A stretch of DNA of 53,633 nucleotides from an uncultured beta proteobacterium. GTDB lineage: Bacteria > Pseudomonadota > Gammaproteobacteria > Burkholderiales > Burkholderiaceae_C. Shown here piece by piece: positions 15,542 to 24,709 of this stretch. The stretch lies in assembly GCA_903914175.1 (NCBI GenBank), contig CAIWNX010000230.1:1-53633 (forward strand), written 5' to 3'. Numbering within the stretch: position 1 is the first letter of the stretch; each line of letters opens with the position of its first letter. The notes beneath the pieces are model-generated. The model was not told the origin of the DNA, searched no databases, and saw nothing but the letters and a program-made list of their open reading frames with translations. The position numbers and the translations under genes are program-made.

Positions 15542-16354
15542 ATGACTTTGCGTACTCTACTTTCCTATTTGTTCCCGTGGCGCTACGCTGGCTTGATCGG
15601 GCAGTTTGTCAGACGCGAATTCCACGCGCGCTATCGGCAATCGACGCTGGGCGTGCTTTGGGCCTTTCTGACGCCGCTCTTGATGCTGGGCGTGTACACA
15701 CTGGTGTTCCGCTTCATTTTCAAACTGCGCTGGGGTGGCGTTGGCACTGAGAGTGATCTGACCTTTGCGCTGCGCATGTATGCCGGCCTGTCGGTTTTCA
15801 ATTTCTTTGCCGAGTGCGTGAACCGCGCGCCACGTCTGATTCTTGACCAGCCACATCTGGTCAAGAAAGTGATCTTCCCACTGGAAATATTGGCCTGGGT
15901 CAACGTGCTGGCGGCACTGGTCCACCTGGGCGTGGCGTTGCTGTTGTTGCTGGTGTTTGGCGCCTGGGATATGGGCACTTTGCCGCTGACCGTGCTGGCA
16001 CTGCCCCTGGTCTGGCTGCCCCTGCTGCCGCTGTGTGCAGGTCTGGGCTGGCTGCTGGCTGCCGTTGGAACCTATGTGCGCGACGTGAGCCAGATACTGG
16101 GCCTGCTGGTAAGCCTGATGATGTTTTTAAGCCCGATCTTCTTCCCGATGGAGGCATTGCCGGCGGCCGTCAAGCCGTGGATGTTTCTGAACCCTTTGGC
16201 CTTGACGATCACGCAGACACGCCAAGTGTTGCTTGACGGGCAATGGCCGAACTGGCCGGCGTTTGCGCTTCATTTGGCAGCCTGCTGCGCCATTGCATTG
16301 CTCGGCGCGGCTTTTTTCCGGCTTGCGCGCAAGGGGTTCGCCGATGTCGTCTGA
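15542..16354 (+). CDS. wzm: Polysaccharide ABC exporter permease
   Basis: A 270-residue ABC-2-type inner-membrane permease with about six membrane segments and the N-terminal signature of the Wzm/KpsM/TagG group (VRREFHARYRQSTLGVLWAF). With the next gene it moves undecaprenyl-linked O-antigen or a related glycan to the periplasm. Its stop overlaps the wzt start by 11 bases, so the two are coupled. It opens the glycan cluster; no wzx or wzy is seen, so export should be ABC-dependent. Confidence 0.92.
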   Translation: MTLRTLLSYLFPWRYAGLIGQFVRREFHARYRQSTLGVLWAFLTPLLMLGVYTLVFRFIFKLRWGGVGTESDLTFALRMYAGLSVFNFFAECVNRAPRLILDQPHLVKKVIFPLEILAWVNVLAALVHLGVALLLLLVFGAWDMGTLPLTVLALPLVWLPLLPLCAGLGWLLAAVGTYVRDVSQILGLLVSLMMFLSPIFFPMEALPAAVKPWMFLNPLALTITQTRQVLLDGQWPNWPAFALHLAACCAIALLGAAFFRLARKGFADVV

Positions 16355-17585
16355 GTTTGCCATTCGGGCGCAGCAATTAGGCAAGTGCTACAACCTGTAC
16401 GAGCACGAAGGCGACCGGCTCAAGCAGTTGCTTTGGGGTCGTTGGCGCGATCCGAATCGTCCCTATTTCCGCGAGTTCTGGGCGCTCAAGGATGTGGACT
16501 TTGCCATTGCGCCCGGCGAGGTGGTTGGCATCGTGGGGCGCAACGGCGCTGGCAAATCGACCCTGCTGCAGATGGTCTGCGGCACCTTGCAGCCCAGCAG
16601 CGGCAATCTGCAGGTGAACGGACGCGTCGCGGCGCTGCTGGAACTGGGCGCGGGCTTCAACCCCGATTTCACCGGCATCGAAAATATCTACATGAACGCA
16701 GCCATTCTGGGTCTGAGCAGGGCGCAGGTGGATGATCGGCTGCAAAGCATTTTGGACTTTGCCGACATTGGCGACTTCATCCGCCAACCGGTCAAGACCT
16801 ACTCCAGCGGCATGTACATGCGACTGGCGTTCGCCGTGGCCACCAGCGTGGAGCCTGATATTTTGGTGATCGACGAGGCGCTTTCGGTTGGCGACGGCGC
16901 TTTCGCCCGCAAGTCGTTTGACCGCATCATGGGGATGAAAGACGCCGGCAAGACGATTTTGTTCTGCTCGCACTCGATGTACCAGGTGGAGGCGCTGTGC
17001 TCACGCGCGATGTGGATCGAAGGCGGCAAGCTGCGCATGATCGGCTCCGCTGCGGATGTAACCAGCGCCTACCAGACCAGTCTGAACGCCAGCGCACCCG
17101 GGCCAACTGGCACGCGGGCGGAGGCGAAAGCAGTTTTTTCTGGTCAAGCGGCCATTGCCGCGCCGCCGGGCAGCGGAAGAATCAATCGGATTTTTGCCAG
17201 CGTGCACGGGCTGTCGGGCCGTGAACTGAATCTGGTCTCGGGTGAAACGGATTTACAGATCACGATGGATTTTTCGGTTGACCCCATGCTACCGGCACCC
17301 AGTGTGGCATTTGGATTTTCTGATGAAAATAATCTGACGATCGCCAGTGTGCTGTCGATCAATGATGGCTTCAATCTGCAGATAGATGCCAACGGACATG
17401 GTCGGGCTGCGGTTTTTTTTCCACGGCTGCCGCTCCTGAAAGGGCGCTACACCGTGACTGGCTTTTTGGCTTGCGAGAAGGCCTTGCACCTGTATGAGCA
17501 AGTGGACTCCAGTCTGATACTCAACGTGACGCAAAAGGGGTTGGAGCAGGGACTGGTGACTTTGCCCCACAGGTGGCAAGCATGA
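16344..17585 (+). CDS. wzt: Polysaccharide ABC exporter ATPase with Wzt C-domain
   Basis: A 413-residue ATPase. The N-terminal half shows Walker A GRNGAGKS (65-72), signature YSSGMYMR (153-160), Walker B ILVIDEAL (173-180) and the switch histidine H210. Residues about 270-413 form a beta-sandwich of the Wzt_C type (FFPRLPLLKGRYTVTGFL near the end), which in E. coli O8/O9a reads the capped end of the finished chain. The presence of this domain suggests the glycan carries a terminal modification, for which the methyltransferases of this cluster are candidates. The ATG follows AAGGGG. A longer frame upstream exists but overlaps wzm heavily and is not used. Confidence 0.93.
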   Translation: MSSEFAIRAQQLGKCYNLYEHEGDRLKQLLWGRWRDPNRPYFREFWALKDVDFAIAPGEVVGIVGRNGAGKSTLLQMVCGTLQPSSGNLQVNGRVAALLELGAGFNPDFTGIENIYMNAAILGLSRAQVDDRLQSILDFADIGDFIRQPVKTYSSGMYMRLAFAVATSVEPDILVIDEALSVGDGAFARKSFDRIMGMKDAGKTILFCSHSMYQVEALCSRAMWIEGGKLRMIGSAADVTSAYQTSLNASAPGPTGTRAEAKAVFSGQAAIAAPPGSGRINRIFASVHGLSGRELNLVSGETDLQITMDFSVDPMLPAPSVAFGFSDENNLTIASVLSINDGFNLQIDANGHGRAAVFFPRLPLLKGRYTVTGFLACEKALHLYEQVDSSLILNVTQKGLEQGLVTLPHRWQA

Positions 17586-18646
17586 CAGCGCAGTTGCCTT
17601 GCGTGGCGGATCAGACCGTGCGTATTGGCGAGCAAACATTGACACTGCGCGAAATCACACCCAACGACCGCCAAGCAGTGCTCGCCCTGCATACGATGGT
17701 TTTTGGACCCGAAGTTGATTCCGCCTGGTTTGCCTGGAAATACGGTCAGCAGCCGGGGCAGGGATATGGTCAAGCTGCCGGTATGTGGTGCGACGGCGAA
17801 TTGATTGCGTTCTGCGGCGGCTTGCCGCGTGTGCTGTGGCAAAAGGACAAACCCCTGCATGGCATGCAAATGGGCGATGTGATGGTGCACCCGCAATGGC
17901 GCGGCATCCTGACCCGACGTGGGCCTTTCTTCCACGTCACGAAGTCGTTTCACAGCAGCCGACTTGGCTCGCCGCCCACTCACCCCTATCAGTTGGGCTT
18001 TGGCTTCCCGAACGACCGCGCACTGCGCCTTCCGGTAAAACTCGGGCTGGTCTGGGACGCAGGCGTGATCGAATCGCTCCACTGGAAAACCGCTTTACCC
18101 ACGGAACTTCACTTGCCATGGCTATGGCGATGGCGTGAGTTGTTCACAACGGACCCGGCCTTTGACCAAAAAGTCAGCACGGCATGGCAGACGATGCAAT
18201 CACACCTTGGCAACTTGACGGTTGGGCAGCGCGATGCCCGTTACTTGCGCTGGCGTTACGTGAATCGCCCTGCGTCCTGTGGCGCTGCGCCGCAGTCAGC
18301 CGCCCGCTACCGTTTTTTTGAATTGCGACGCGTCTGGTCGGCCAAGCCAGTCGGTGTTGCCGTACTGGATCTGCGATCAACATCGGCACACTGGCTGGAT
18401 TGGGTCGGCCCTGTCGATCTGATGCCAATCGCAAGCACCGCCTGCCGAATCGAGGCGGCCTCAGCAGGCGCAACGGAATTGACGGCCTGGGCCAGCCTGG
18501 AGGTTGCAAAGCAACTTGACGAAACAAACATTGCCCGTCGCGAGATTTGTGCTGGCCTGGGAGTTTCAGCGGATTCCGACCTTCAGCCGGATCACTTGGC
18601 TGGACTGCGCTTCTGGCTGATGGGCGGGGACACAGACTTTTTATGA
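17582..18646 (+). CDS. GNAT-like acyltransferase
   Basis: A 354-residue protein that starts in an ATGA overlap with wzt. The N-terminal part (LREITPNDRQAVLALHTMVF) and the segment MGDVMVHPQWRGILTRRG look like a GNAT fold with a degenerate acetyl-CoA loop; FGFPNDRAL follows. Proteins of this kind occur in exopolysaccharide and lipid-glycan clusters, where they may acylate a sugar amine. The substrate is not deducible. The second half has no match I recognise and may be a tandem GNAT half. Confidence 0.65.
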   Translation: MTAQLPCVADQTVRIGEQTLTLREITPNDRQAVLALHTMVFGPEVDSAWFAWKYGQQPGQGYGQAAGMWCDGELIAFCGGLPRVLWQKDKPLHGMQMGDVMVHPQWRGILTRRGPFFHVTKSFHSSRLGSPPTHPYQLGFGFPNDRALRLPVKLGLVWDAGVIESLHWKTALPTELHLPWLWRWRELFTTDPAFDQKVSTAWQTMQSHLGNLTVGQRDARYLRWRYVNRPASCGAAPQSAARYRFFELRRVWSAKPVGVAVLDLRSTSAHWLDWVGPVDLMPIASTACRIEAASAGATELTAWASLEVAKQLDETNIARREICAGLGVSADSDLQPDHLAGLRFWLMGGDTDFL

Positions 18647-19398
18647 TACCCACCGAGCACATCGCACTCAGTTTTGTAAGCTGCGCCAGCAATTGGGAGG
18701 TGTTAAGCCAGCGCCTGTTGACGTCGCCCTGTTTGCAAGCGGGTGGGCAATCCCTGGCCGTTCATTTCAATTCGCTTTCGGCGGCCGATGGCTTCAATGC
18801 GACCCTGTCATCACTATCCGGCGCGGCCGACGGGGCTACCGCGTCTGGCTGGCTGGTATGGGTTCACCAGGACGTTTTTTTACCGGCCGCCTGGGACACA
18901 CGCTTCAAGCTTGCACTGGCGCAGGCCTTGCAACACTTTGCGCAATTGGCCGTGGTTGGTGTTTACGGCGTCACAGGATCGGGCACCCAGGCCCGGCGTT
19001 CTGGTCATGTGCTGGACCGAGGCGTTCTGTTACAGGAGGCTGCAGCTTTGCCGTGTCTGGTGGACAGTCTGGACGAACTGCTGCTGGCCGTACGCGTGGA
19101 TTCAGGCCTGCGAATGGACCCCACGCTAGGTTTTGACTTTTACGGCACCGACCTGGTAATGCAAGCGCAGCAGCGCGGCTTGCAATGCGCGGTAGTCGAT
19201 GCATATTGTGAACATTGGGCGACAACGCCTGCCAGCGGGGCAATTTCAAGCACCCTGGCGCAGCGCATTCAGAGCAGCGCTGCGGTGTTTGAGCGCAAAT
19301 GGGCACAACGCCTGCCCGTGAGTACGCCGTGTTTCGAGATCAACAAGGTCGGTGACGTGGCGGCGTTTATTGCGTCTGTTGGAGTGACGCCGCCGTGA
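18643..19398 (+). CDS. Family-2-like glycosyltransferase
   Basis: A 251-residue protein coupled to its neighbours by ATGA and GTGA overlaps. The pattern HQDVFLPAAW in the middle and LGFDFYGTDLVMQAQQRGL later recalls a GT2 subgroup with HQDV and F(H/D)xYgtDxCLxA motifs. There is no long membrane segment, so it should work on the cytoplasmic face, adding a sugar to the growing glycan. Donor and linkage cannot be read. Confidence 0.68.
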   Translation: MIPTEHIALSFVSCASNWEVLSQRLLTSPCLQAGGQSLAVHFNSLSAADGFNATLSSLSGAADGATASGWLVWVHQDVFLPAAWDTRFKLALAQALQHFAQLAVVGVYGVTGSGTQARRSGHVLDRGVLLQEAAALPCLVDSLDELLLAVRVDSGLRMDPTLGFDFYGTDLVMQAQQRGLQCAVVDAYCEHWATTPASGAISSTLAQRIQSSAAVFERKWAQRLPVSTPCFEINKVGDVAAFIASVGVTPP

Positions 19399-20342
19399 AA
19401 TCCTTGATTTGGCGCTTGGTACGGCTGGCCCACCATGCTGACTTTCGCTGGTTCTTACCCTGGATTGGCAAGTTGCCACTTCCGCTGGCCTACATGCTGG
19501 CAGACTGGCGCGGTCGCATCAATGCCGCCAGCGGACGCGATTGGCGTTCGGTGGCACTGGGCTTCAGACACATCCGCCGCCAAAGTTTGCTCGCGTATGA
19601 GGAAATTGGTGGGAGCACCAGCCAGAGAAAACAATGGTGCAAGCAGCGCTTTGTAACCGAGGCACGAGATGAATTCGAGGCACAGTTGCTGACAGCCCGC
19701 CGACTCCATGAGTTGAACTGCACTTTTGAACCAACTGGGATAGGCACACTGTTCGCAAACCGCAGTCGCGGCCTCGTGCTGCTGACGCCCCACTTTGACA
19801 GCTTCTATCTCGGCATCGCTTTTTTGGCGCAGGCAACTGGCACTCGGGTCAACTCGATGTCATCGGCGGTCAGCAGTGATCCGCGCGCGGATCGCGCCGT
19901 ATCCAAACACTTTGAACAAAAATACCGCAGCCTGGAAACCTATCTGAATGGCGGGAAAGTGCCCAACATCGAAGACGGTATGCGCCCCTTCTACCGCATG
20001 TTGGAGCGCAACGAAACGCTGGTCGTTCTGGGCGATGCACCGGTGTTGCCAAACGGCGCGACATTGAACGTGACGTTCCTGGGTGGCCAACGGACCTTGG
20101 CTGGTGGCGCGCTGCGGCTGGCGCAAAAGTCCGGCAGCGATATTGGGGGCTTTGTGTGTCGCATGGTGCGCCCTGGGCAGTACGCTGTGGCTTGGTGTGA
20201 AGCCGGTCCGGCAAACGATCCCAAGAGCTTGCAACGCGTGTACGACTTGTTCAATCGATCCATCCTGGCAGCGCCGGGGCGCTGGTGGGGTGCCGACCTG
20301 CTACCTCATATGCCTGCGGCGCCACCGGCTTCGAACGCCTGA
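19395..20342 (+). CDS. LpxL/HtrB-like acyltransferase family protein
   Basis: A 315-residue protein, GTG start in a GTGA overlap. Layout follows LpxL/LpxM lipid A acyltransferases: a hydrophobic N-terminus, then LLTPHFDSFYLG at the usual HxxxxD/E position, later LVVLGDAPVLPNG and VTFLGG. The catalytic box reads H133-FDSF-Y138, so the expected Asp/Glu is a tyrosine. It may be inactive, use D135 instead, or do another job such as acylating a sugar-lipid. Its place between glycosyltransferases, away from lipid A genes, supports a role in modifying the exported glycan. Confidence 0.72.
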   Translation: MKSLIWRLVRLAHHADFRWFLPWIGKLPLPLAYMLADWRGRINAASGRDWRSVALGFRHIRRQSLLAYEEIGGSTSQRKQWCKQRFVTEARDEFEAQLLTARRLHELNCTFEPTGIGTLFANRSRGLVLLTPHFDSFYLGIAFLAQATGTRVNSMSSAVSSDPRADRAVSKHFEQKYRSLETYLNGGKVPNIEDGMRPFYRMLERNETLVVLGDAPVLPNGATLNVTFLGGQRTLAGGALRLAQKSGSDIGGFVCRMVRPGQYAVAWCEAGPANDPKSLQRVYDLFNRSILAAPGRWWGADLLPHMPAAPPASNA

Positions 20343-20349
20343 ATCCAGT

Positions 20350-21555
20350 ATGCCCAAGACCACTGATAACCCATCGCTTGACTTTGCAGTCCTGCTGCTC
20401 AATGACAGTTCATTGACTGATACGGATGAGCTTGCGTTCGGCTTGCAAACACTGCGACGCCAGTGGAGTGGCTCGGCGCACCAGCCCGCGAGTTGGTCTG
20501 TTTACACGCGTGACACGGCGCCCTTGGCGGCCGTCCTGCTGCCGACAATCCAGACGCGCTACCTGCTGGTGCTAATGGAGCCCAGTTTGCTGGGCATGGC
20601 CACACTCCCACAAGATCTGGCCGATGCGCTCGAGGCGGGAGACGCACTGTGCGCGTTGGTGGAAGAAAGCCGCTTTGCCAAGGACCAATGGGAGCCTGAT
20701 TACAGAACACTGGTCGATTTTGAGCGCTACGTGACACGCCGCAGCGCGCTGCCCTGCTGCCTGCCGCACGCCGGACGGGTGCACAAACAGCCGAAGGCTT
20801 ACATGTTGCAAATCGAAAAACTCCGGAACTGGCCGGTGCCGGCGCAAGTGAGTTGGACTGATTTACCGGCGGCCCTGGCGGCGGGCACGGTTCTGGCCCC
20901 GCGGGCTTATGTGCACAGCTATGCTGATTATCAGCAGGGAGCTCGACCGGAAATGCTGGACTTGCTGGGAAGCGACGTGAAGAGGTTGCTGGACGTGGGC
21001 GGCGGTGAGGGCGGGTTTGCGCGAAGCTTTGCATTACAGCGCCATGGAGAAGCTGTACTGGTGGAGCCAGGTTGGGCAGCCGCGAAACGGGCTCGCGACA
21101 GTGGTCTGCAAGTCATCGAGGGGGGCATCGAAAGCGTCGATGCAGCCCGATACGGCTTGTTTCAGGCCGTGAGTTTTCTGGATGTACTGGAACACATGAC
21201 TGACCCGCTGGCGGCATTGCGATCGGCCCGGAAATTACTGGTGCCAGGGGGGGTCGTGCTGTTGTCCGTGCCCAATATCGGCTATTGGTCGGTGGTGCGC
21301 GACCTGATGCTGGGTCGGTTTGACTACCTGCCCGTGGGAATCCTTTGCAACACGCATCTGCGATTTTTTACCGCCAACAGTGTCGAACAATTGCTGCGAG
21401 ACGCCGGGTTTGAAGTCATACAACTACGCCGCCATGGCCCTGCCATGAACGAAGAACTCCTGCGCTTCATCCAGGTCGCGAAGGCGGCCGGACTGGAGTG
21501 CGACGAAGAAAACCTCGCCACCGAGTCCTTGCATGTTCTCGCCCATGCACGTTGA
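20350..21555 (+). CDS. SAM methyltransferase with extra N-terminal domain
   Basis: A 401-residue protein. The C-terminal half (about 205-400) is a class I methyltransferase: motif I LLDVGGGEGGFAR, acidic loop LVEPG, and FLDVLEHMTDP. The first 200 residues are not a methyltransferase; LLLNDSSLTDTDELAFGLQ and a Cys-Cys pair (ALPCCLP) give no family I can name, though the length could hold a glycosyltransferase-like fold. It could methylate a sugar or cap the chain end. The ATG is 7 bases after the previous stop; the ribosome site is weak. Confidence 0.75.
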   Translation: MPKTTDNPSLDFAVLLLNDSSLTDTDELAFGLQTLRRQWSGSAHQPASWSVYTRDTAPLAAVLLPTIQTRYLLVLMEPSLLGMATLPQDLADALEAGDALCALVEESRFAKDQWEPDYRTLVDFERYVTRRSALPCCLPHAGRVHKQPKAYMLQIEKLRNWPVPAQVSWTDLPAALAAGTVLAPRAYVHSYADYQQGARPEMLDLLGSDVKRLLDVGGGEGGFARSFALQRHGEAVLVEPGWAAAKRARDSGLQVIEGGIESVDAARYGLFQAVSFLDVLEHMTDPLAALRSARKLLVPGGVVLLSVPNIGYWSVVRDLMLGRFDYLPVGILCNTHLRFFTANSVEQLLRDAGFEVIQLRRHGPAMNEELLRFIQVAKAAGLECDEENLATESLHVLAHAR

Positions 21556-22657
21556 CATCGTTGTCGTCAACTATCGCAGTGCTGCGGATTCGCTGCAGGC
21601 ACTGATGCGCCTGGCGCCGTGGCCGCACGGCACCGTCTGGCTGGTCGACAACAGCGCCCACGAAGCAGACATGGCTACTGAAACATCAGCGCTGCAATCC
21701 GGCAGCGCACCAATGCCTTGGGTGACACTGCTGCGCCCGGGCGAAAACCTCGGATTTGGACGCGCCTGCAATCTGGCGTTTGAGCGATCTACAGCAGAAT
21801 TCTTTCTGCTGCTAAATCCAGATGCACGCGCTTCAATTGAAGACGTGCGGCTGCTGGTGCAGGCAATGCAGGCCGATCCGACGCTGGGCGCCGTGTCACC
21901 CAAGATATTCTGGAACGAGCAGCGCTCGTTCGTATTGCCGGTTGCCTTCCCACAGACGCCCTGGTGCAGCGTGGCGCTGGCGCTGGCAACGCGCTTTGCG
22001 TTGGCCACACGCTGGATTGCGCGCACAAAGGTGAACAAGACCATGCGCCAGATGGGCTTGCGCGAGGTGTTCCGGGTGAGTTTTCTGGCCGGCGCCGTGA
22101 TGATGCTGCGACGCGCAGCGGTACAGTCGGCCGGAGGGCTGTTTGATCCTGATTACTTCATGTTCTTTGAGGATTCCGACCTGTCGTTGAGGCTGCGCCG
22201 CGCTGGCCACCACCTGGCGATCGTGCCGACCGCCAGTGCCGTGCACGAATACCGTCACAAAGCCTATAAAGCGGGCCTGATGCAGACCAGTCAGCATCAA
22301 TATTTCGGCAAACGATTTGCGCTGTTTTACCGCCTGTCGCGAAAACTGAGCCGGGTTGCGGCGCTGGCCAAACCGATGGACCCGGCAACATGGTTCCGGG
22401 TGCTGCCACATCCGATCACCCGTGTTGAAGAATTCAGCCGACTAACCGGTGGCGCGCGCGTGCTGGCCCTTAGCCCTTCGCTACTCATGATGCCAGCCAT
22501 GGTCAGACCCTCGCGGGCCGCGGCACGCTGCTTCGATGAATCCGAATGGGACTTGCTGGAGCCGTCGGTTTATGTCGCCTTGCTGGAAGACAACAACGGC
22601 GAACCGAGGCAAACCTGGATCTATTTTGAACGCGCTGGTTTAGGCGACCAGCCTTAG
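21545..22657 (+). CDS. GT2 glycosyltransferase (WbbL-like)
   Basis: About 370 residues. The opening VDIVVVNYRSAADSLQAL and WLVDNS are the nucleotide-binding strands of family-2 transferases, followed by NLGFGRACNLAF, and LLLNPDARAS gives the D-x-D-like metal motif. This set is close to WbbL-type rhamnosyltransferases. Two in-frame ATGs (21533, 21545) are possible; I use the second because it leaves the usual short start, with an 11-base overlap with the previous gene. The last 18 bases overlap the convergent acyltransferase gene. Confidence 0.85.
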   Translation: MHVDIVVVNYRSAADSLQALMRLAPWPHGTVWLVDNSAHEADMATETSALQSGSAPMPWVTLLRPGENLGFGRACNLAFERSTAEFFLLLNPDARASIEDVRLLVQAMQADPTLGAVSPKIFWNEQRSFVLPVAFPQTPWCSVALALATRFALATRWIARTKVNKTMRQMGLREVFRVSFLAGAVMMLRRAAVQSAGGLFDPDYFMFFEDSDLSLRLRRAGHHLAIVPTASAVHEYRHKAYKAGLMQTSQHQYFGKRFALFYRLSRKLSRVAALAKPMDPATWFRVLPHPITRVEEFSRLTGGARVLALSPSLLMMPAMVRPSRAAARCFDESEWDLLEPSVYVALLEDNNGEPRQTWIYFERAGLGDQP

Positions 22658-23671
22658 ACCAATACGCGTTCGCGCCAGAATAGACACGGCGGTAAATGAC
22701 AGGCAGAACACCAGCAAAACAAAGCCAATATCCCAAATTGGCGACAAGACCAGGTAACGCACCGGGTATAGCAACTCTATCAATGCAACGTGAATGGCAT
22801 AGATGCCGAGCGTCAGTGGGCCGATCACGCCAAGCCCGGGGAACCGCGTGAAAGGTTGATTTGAAAGTGCCATCATGGCACTGCCCACGCCAAGAAAATA
22901 GGTGCCGACAACATAGTCCTGCGCCATCGTGGTTCCAAAACGACTGTGTAGAAAATCAAGCTCCACCAGCTGAAGAACGTAGCCAAACACAATCAGCGCC
23001 AGTCCGCCTGCGAACCATGTATCTTTTGGCTTGTGGCGCGACAGCAGGTAACCGGAGGCGTAGAAGATCAGGCCGAAGAATGGACCATTTCGTGTATTGA
23101 ATTCGATTGCAATGCCAAGCGGTGTATCAGCGTACGCCTTGCTCAGCAGACCGACTGCATACAGGACAATGGCAAGCCACAGCAGTGGTGTCGCCCTGTC
23201 GTAGGCGATCAAAACCGCGCTCACACCCAGACAACACAAGAGTGCCGGCAAAAACCACAAATGCCCTTTGGTACCCTCAAAAAATACTCGCGCCGGATGG
23301 TCCGCAATGGCATGAAAATTGGCGCCGATTGCCTCGGCAGCGCCGGCCAGGCCGTGCTGAAAAAGCAGCTCCGTGTTGAAAGGCAACACATAGATCAGTG
23401 ACCAGAATACAAAAAGAGCCAGCAGTCTTTTGCCCAGGGTGATCGACACCGCAACCGTGTGCGCCCGGGTATCGGCTTTTACGCCCCAAAAAAAACCGGT
23501 CATGACAAAGAAAAAAGGAACGGCAAAGCGGGCGAACTGATTCGCCAGAGTGGCCGCATCGAAGGCGTCGCCCACAGCGCTGCCCGGATCTGCAAATGGC
23601 AAGCTATGGATGACCATGACCGCCAGGATCGCCAGCGCACGAAAACAATCGACACTTTCGATTCGTTGCAT
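22640..23671 (-). CDS. Acyltransferase-3 family membrane protein
   Basis: A 343-residue integral membrane protein with about ten hydrophobic segments. The start (MQRIESVDCFRALAILAVMVIHS) has the R and H of the OafA/WecH family (RxxA...VxxxH). Members move acetyl groups onto surface sugars. It is the only gene of the cluster on the minus strand, and its end overlaps the previous gene. I take the ATG at 23671; a TTG 22 codons upstream is also open but less likely. It might O-acetylate the glycan made by its neighbours. Confidence 0.85.
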   Translation of the reverse strand: MQRIESVDCFRALAILAVMVIHSLPFADPGSAVGDAFDAATLANQFARFAVPFFFVMTGFFWGVKADTRAHTVAVSITLGKRLLALFVFWSLIYVLPFNTELLFQHGLAGAAEAIGANFHAIADHPARVFFEGTKGHLWFLPALLCCLGVSAVLIAYDRATPLLWLAIVLYAVGLLSKAYADTPLGIAIEFNTRNGPFFGLIFYASGYLLSRHKPKDTWFAGGLALIVFGYVLQLVELDFLHSRFGTTMAQDYVVGTYFLGVGSAMMALSNQPFTRFPGLGVIGPLTLGIYAIHVALIELLYPVRYLVLSPIWDIGFVLLVFCLSFTAVSILARTRIGLRLVA

Positions 23672-23749
23672 CAGGGGGTGAGTCTGTTTGTTGTTGCTTT
23701 GGATTGTGGCATCCAAATCCGTACAATCAAACGGCAATCCTCATTTCCA

Positions 23750-24709
23750 ATGTCCGCCTCTGTTGCCCTCGTCATTCCATGCTACCGAGTGAAAGACCAC
23801 ATACTTGGGGTCCTGTCGCGGATCGGCCCTGAGATAGATCACGTTTTCGTCATTGACGATGCCTGCCCTGAGGGATCAGGCGAACTCGTTCGGTCGCAAT
23901 GCAAGGACCCGCGTGTAAAGGTTTTATCGCATAGCGCCAATCTGGGTGTGGGCGCTGCTGTGATGACGGGTTACAGAGCCGCGCTGAGTGAAGGTGCCCA
24001 AGTCATTGTGAAGGTTGACGGTGACGGGCAGATGGACCCGGCTTTAATCCCTTACTTCATCACGCCGATTCTGAAAGGTCAGGCCGACTACACCAAGGGC
24101 AACCGGTTTTACGACCTGACACATATTGGCCAGATGCCTGGCATCCGACTGTTGGGCAATGCAGCGCTGTCGTTTATGTCCAAGTTATCGACCGGTTACT
24201 GGAACCTGTTTGATACAACCAACGGGTTCACCGCTATCCACGCCAAAGTAGCACGTCGTATTGCGTTCGACAAACTCAGTCAACGTTATTTTTTTGAAAC
24301 GGATATGCTGTTTCGTCTCAACACCATCCGGGCCGTAGTGGTTGATATTGCGATGGATGCCTCCTATGGATCAGAGCAGAGCAATCTGCGCGTGAGTCGA
24401 GTGGTGGGTGAATTTCTCTTCAAGCATCTGCGCAATTTCGGCAAACGGGTTTTTTACAACTATTTTGTTCGTGACATGACAGCCGCTTCACTGGAATTGG
24501 TATTGGGCGTTTTCGCACTGTCTTTCGGTTGTATCTTCGGCGCATTTCACTGGGGTCGCGGCATTGCGACCGGGCTGCCAACGCCCCTTGGAACTATTAT
24601 GTTGGCAGCCTTGCCTACGATGCTGGGCCTGCAACTGCTGTTGGCATTCTTGGCCTTTGACGTGGCCAATGTGCCGCGTCGCCCGATTCATGTTGACCTG
24701 CCAGACTGA
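23750..24709 (+). CDS. GT2 polyprenyl-phosphate glycosyltransferase-like
   Basis: A 319-residue protein of the dolichyl-phosphate-mannose synthase type: VALVIPCYRVKDHILGVL, VIDDACPEGS, ANLGVGAAVMTGY, VKVDGDGQMDP (metal motif DGDGQ), KGNRF, then two C-terminal membrane segments (about 240-305). Such enzymes charge a lipid carrier with one sugar on the cytoplasmic side. Together with the DMT-type transporter and the DUF2142 protein downstream this suggests a lipid-linked sugar that is flipped and used in the periplasm. The ATG was chosen because the upstream extension is antisense to the acyltransferase gene. Confidence 0.88.
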   Translation: MSASVALVIPCYRVKDHILGVLSRIGPEIDHVFVIDDACPEGSGELVRSQCKDPRVKVLSHSANLGVGAAVMTGYRAALSEGAQVIVKVDGDGQMDPALIPYFITPILKGQADYTKGNRFYDLTHIGQMPGIRLLGNAALSFMSKLSTGYWNLFDTTNGFTAIHAKVARRIAFDKLSQRYFFETDMLFRLNTIRAVVVDIAMDASYGSEQSNLRVSRVVGEFLFKHLRNFGKRVFYNYFVRDMTAASLELVLGVFALSFGCIFGAFHWGRGIATGLPTPLGTIMLAALPTMLGLQLLLAFLAFDVANVPRRPIHVDLPD

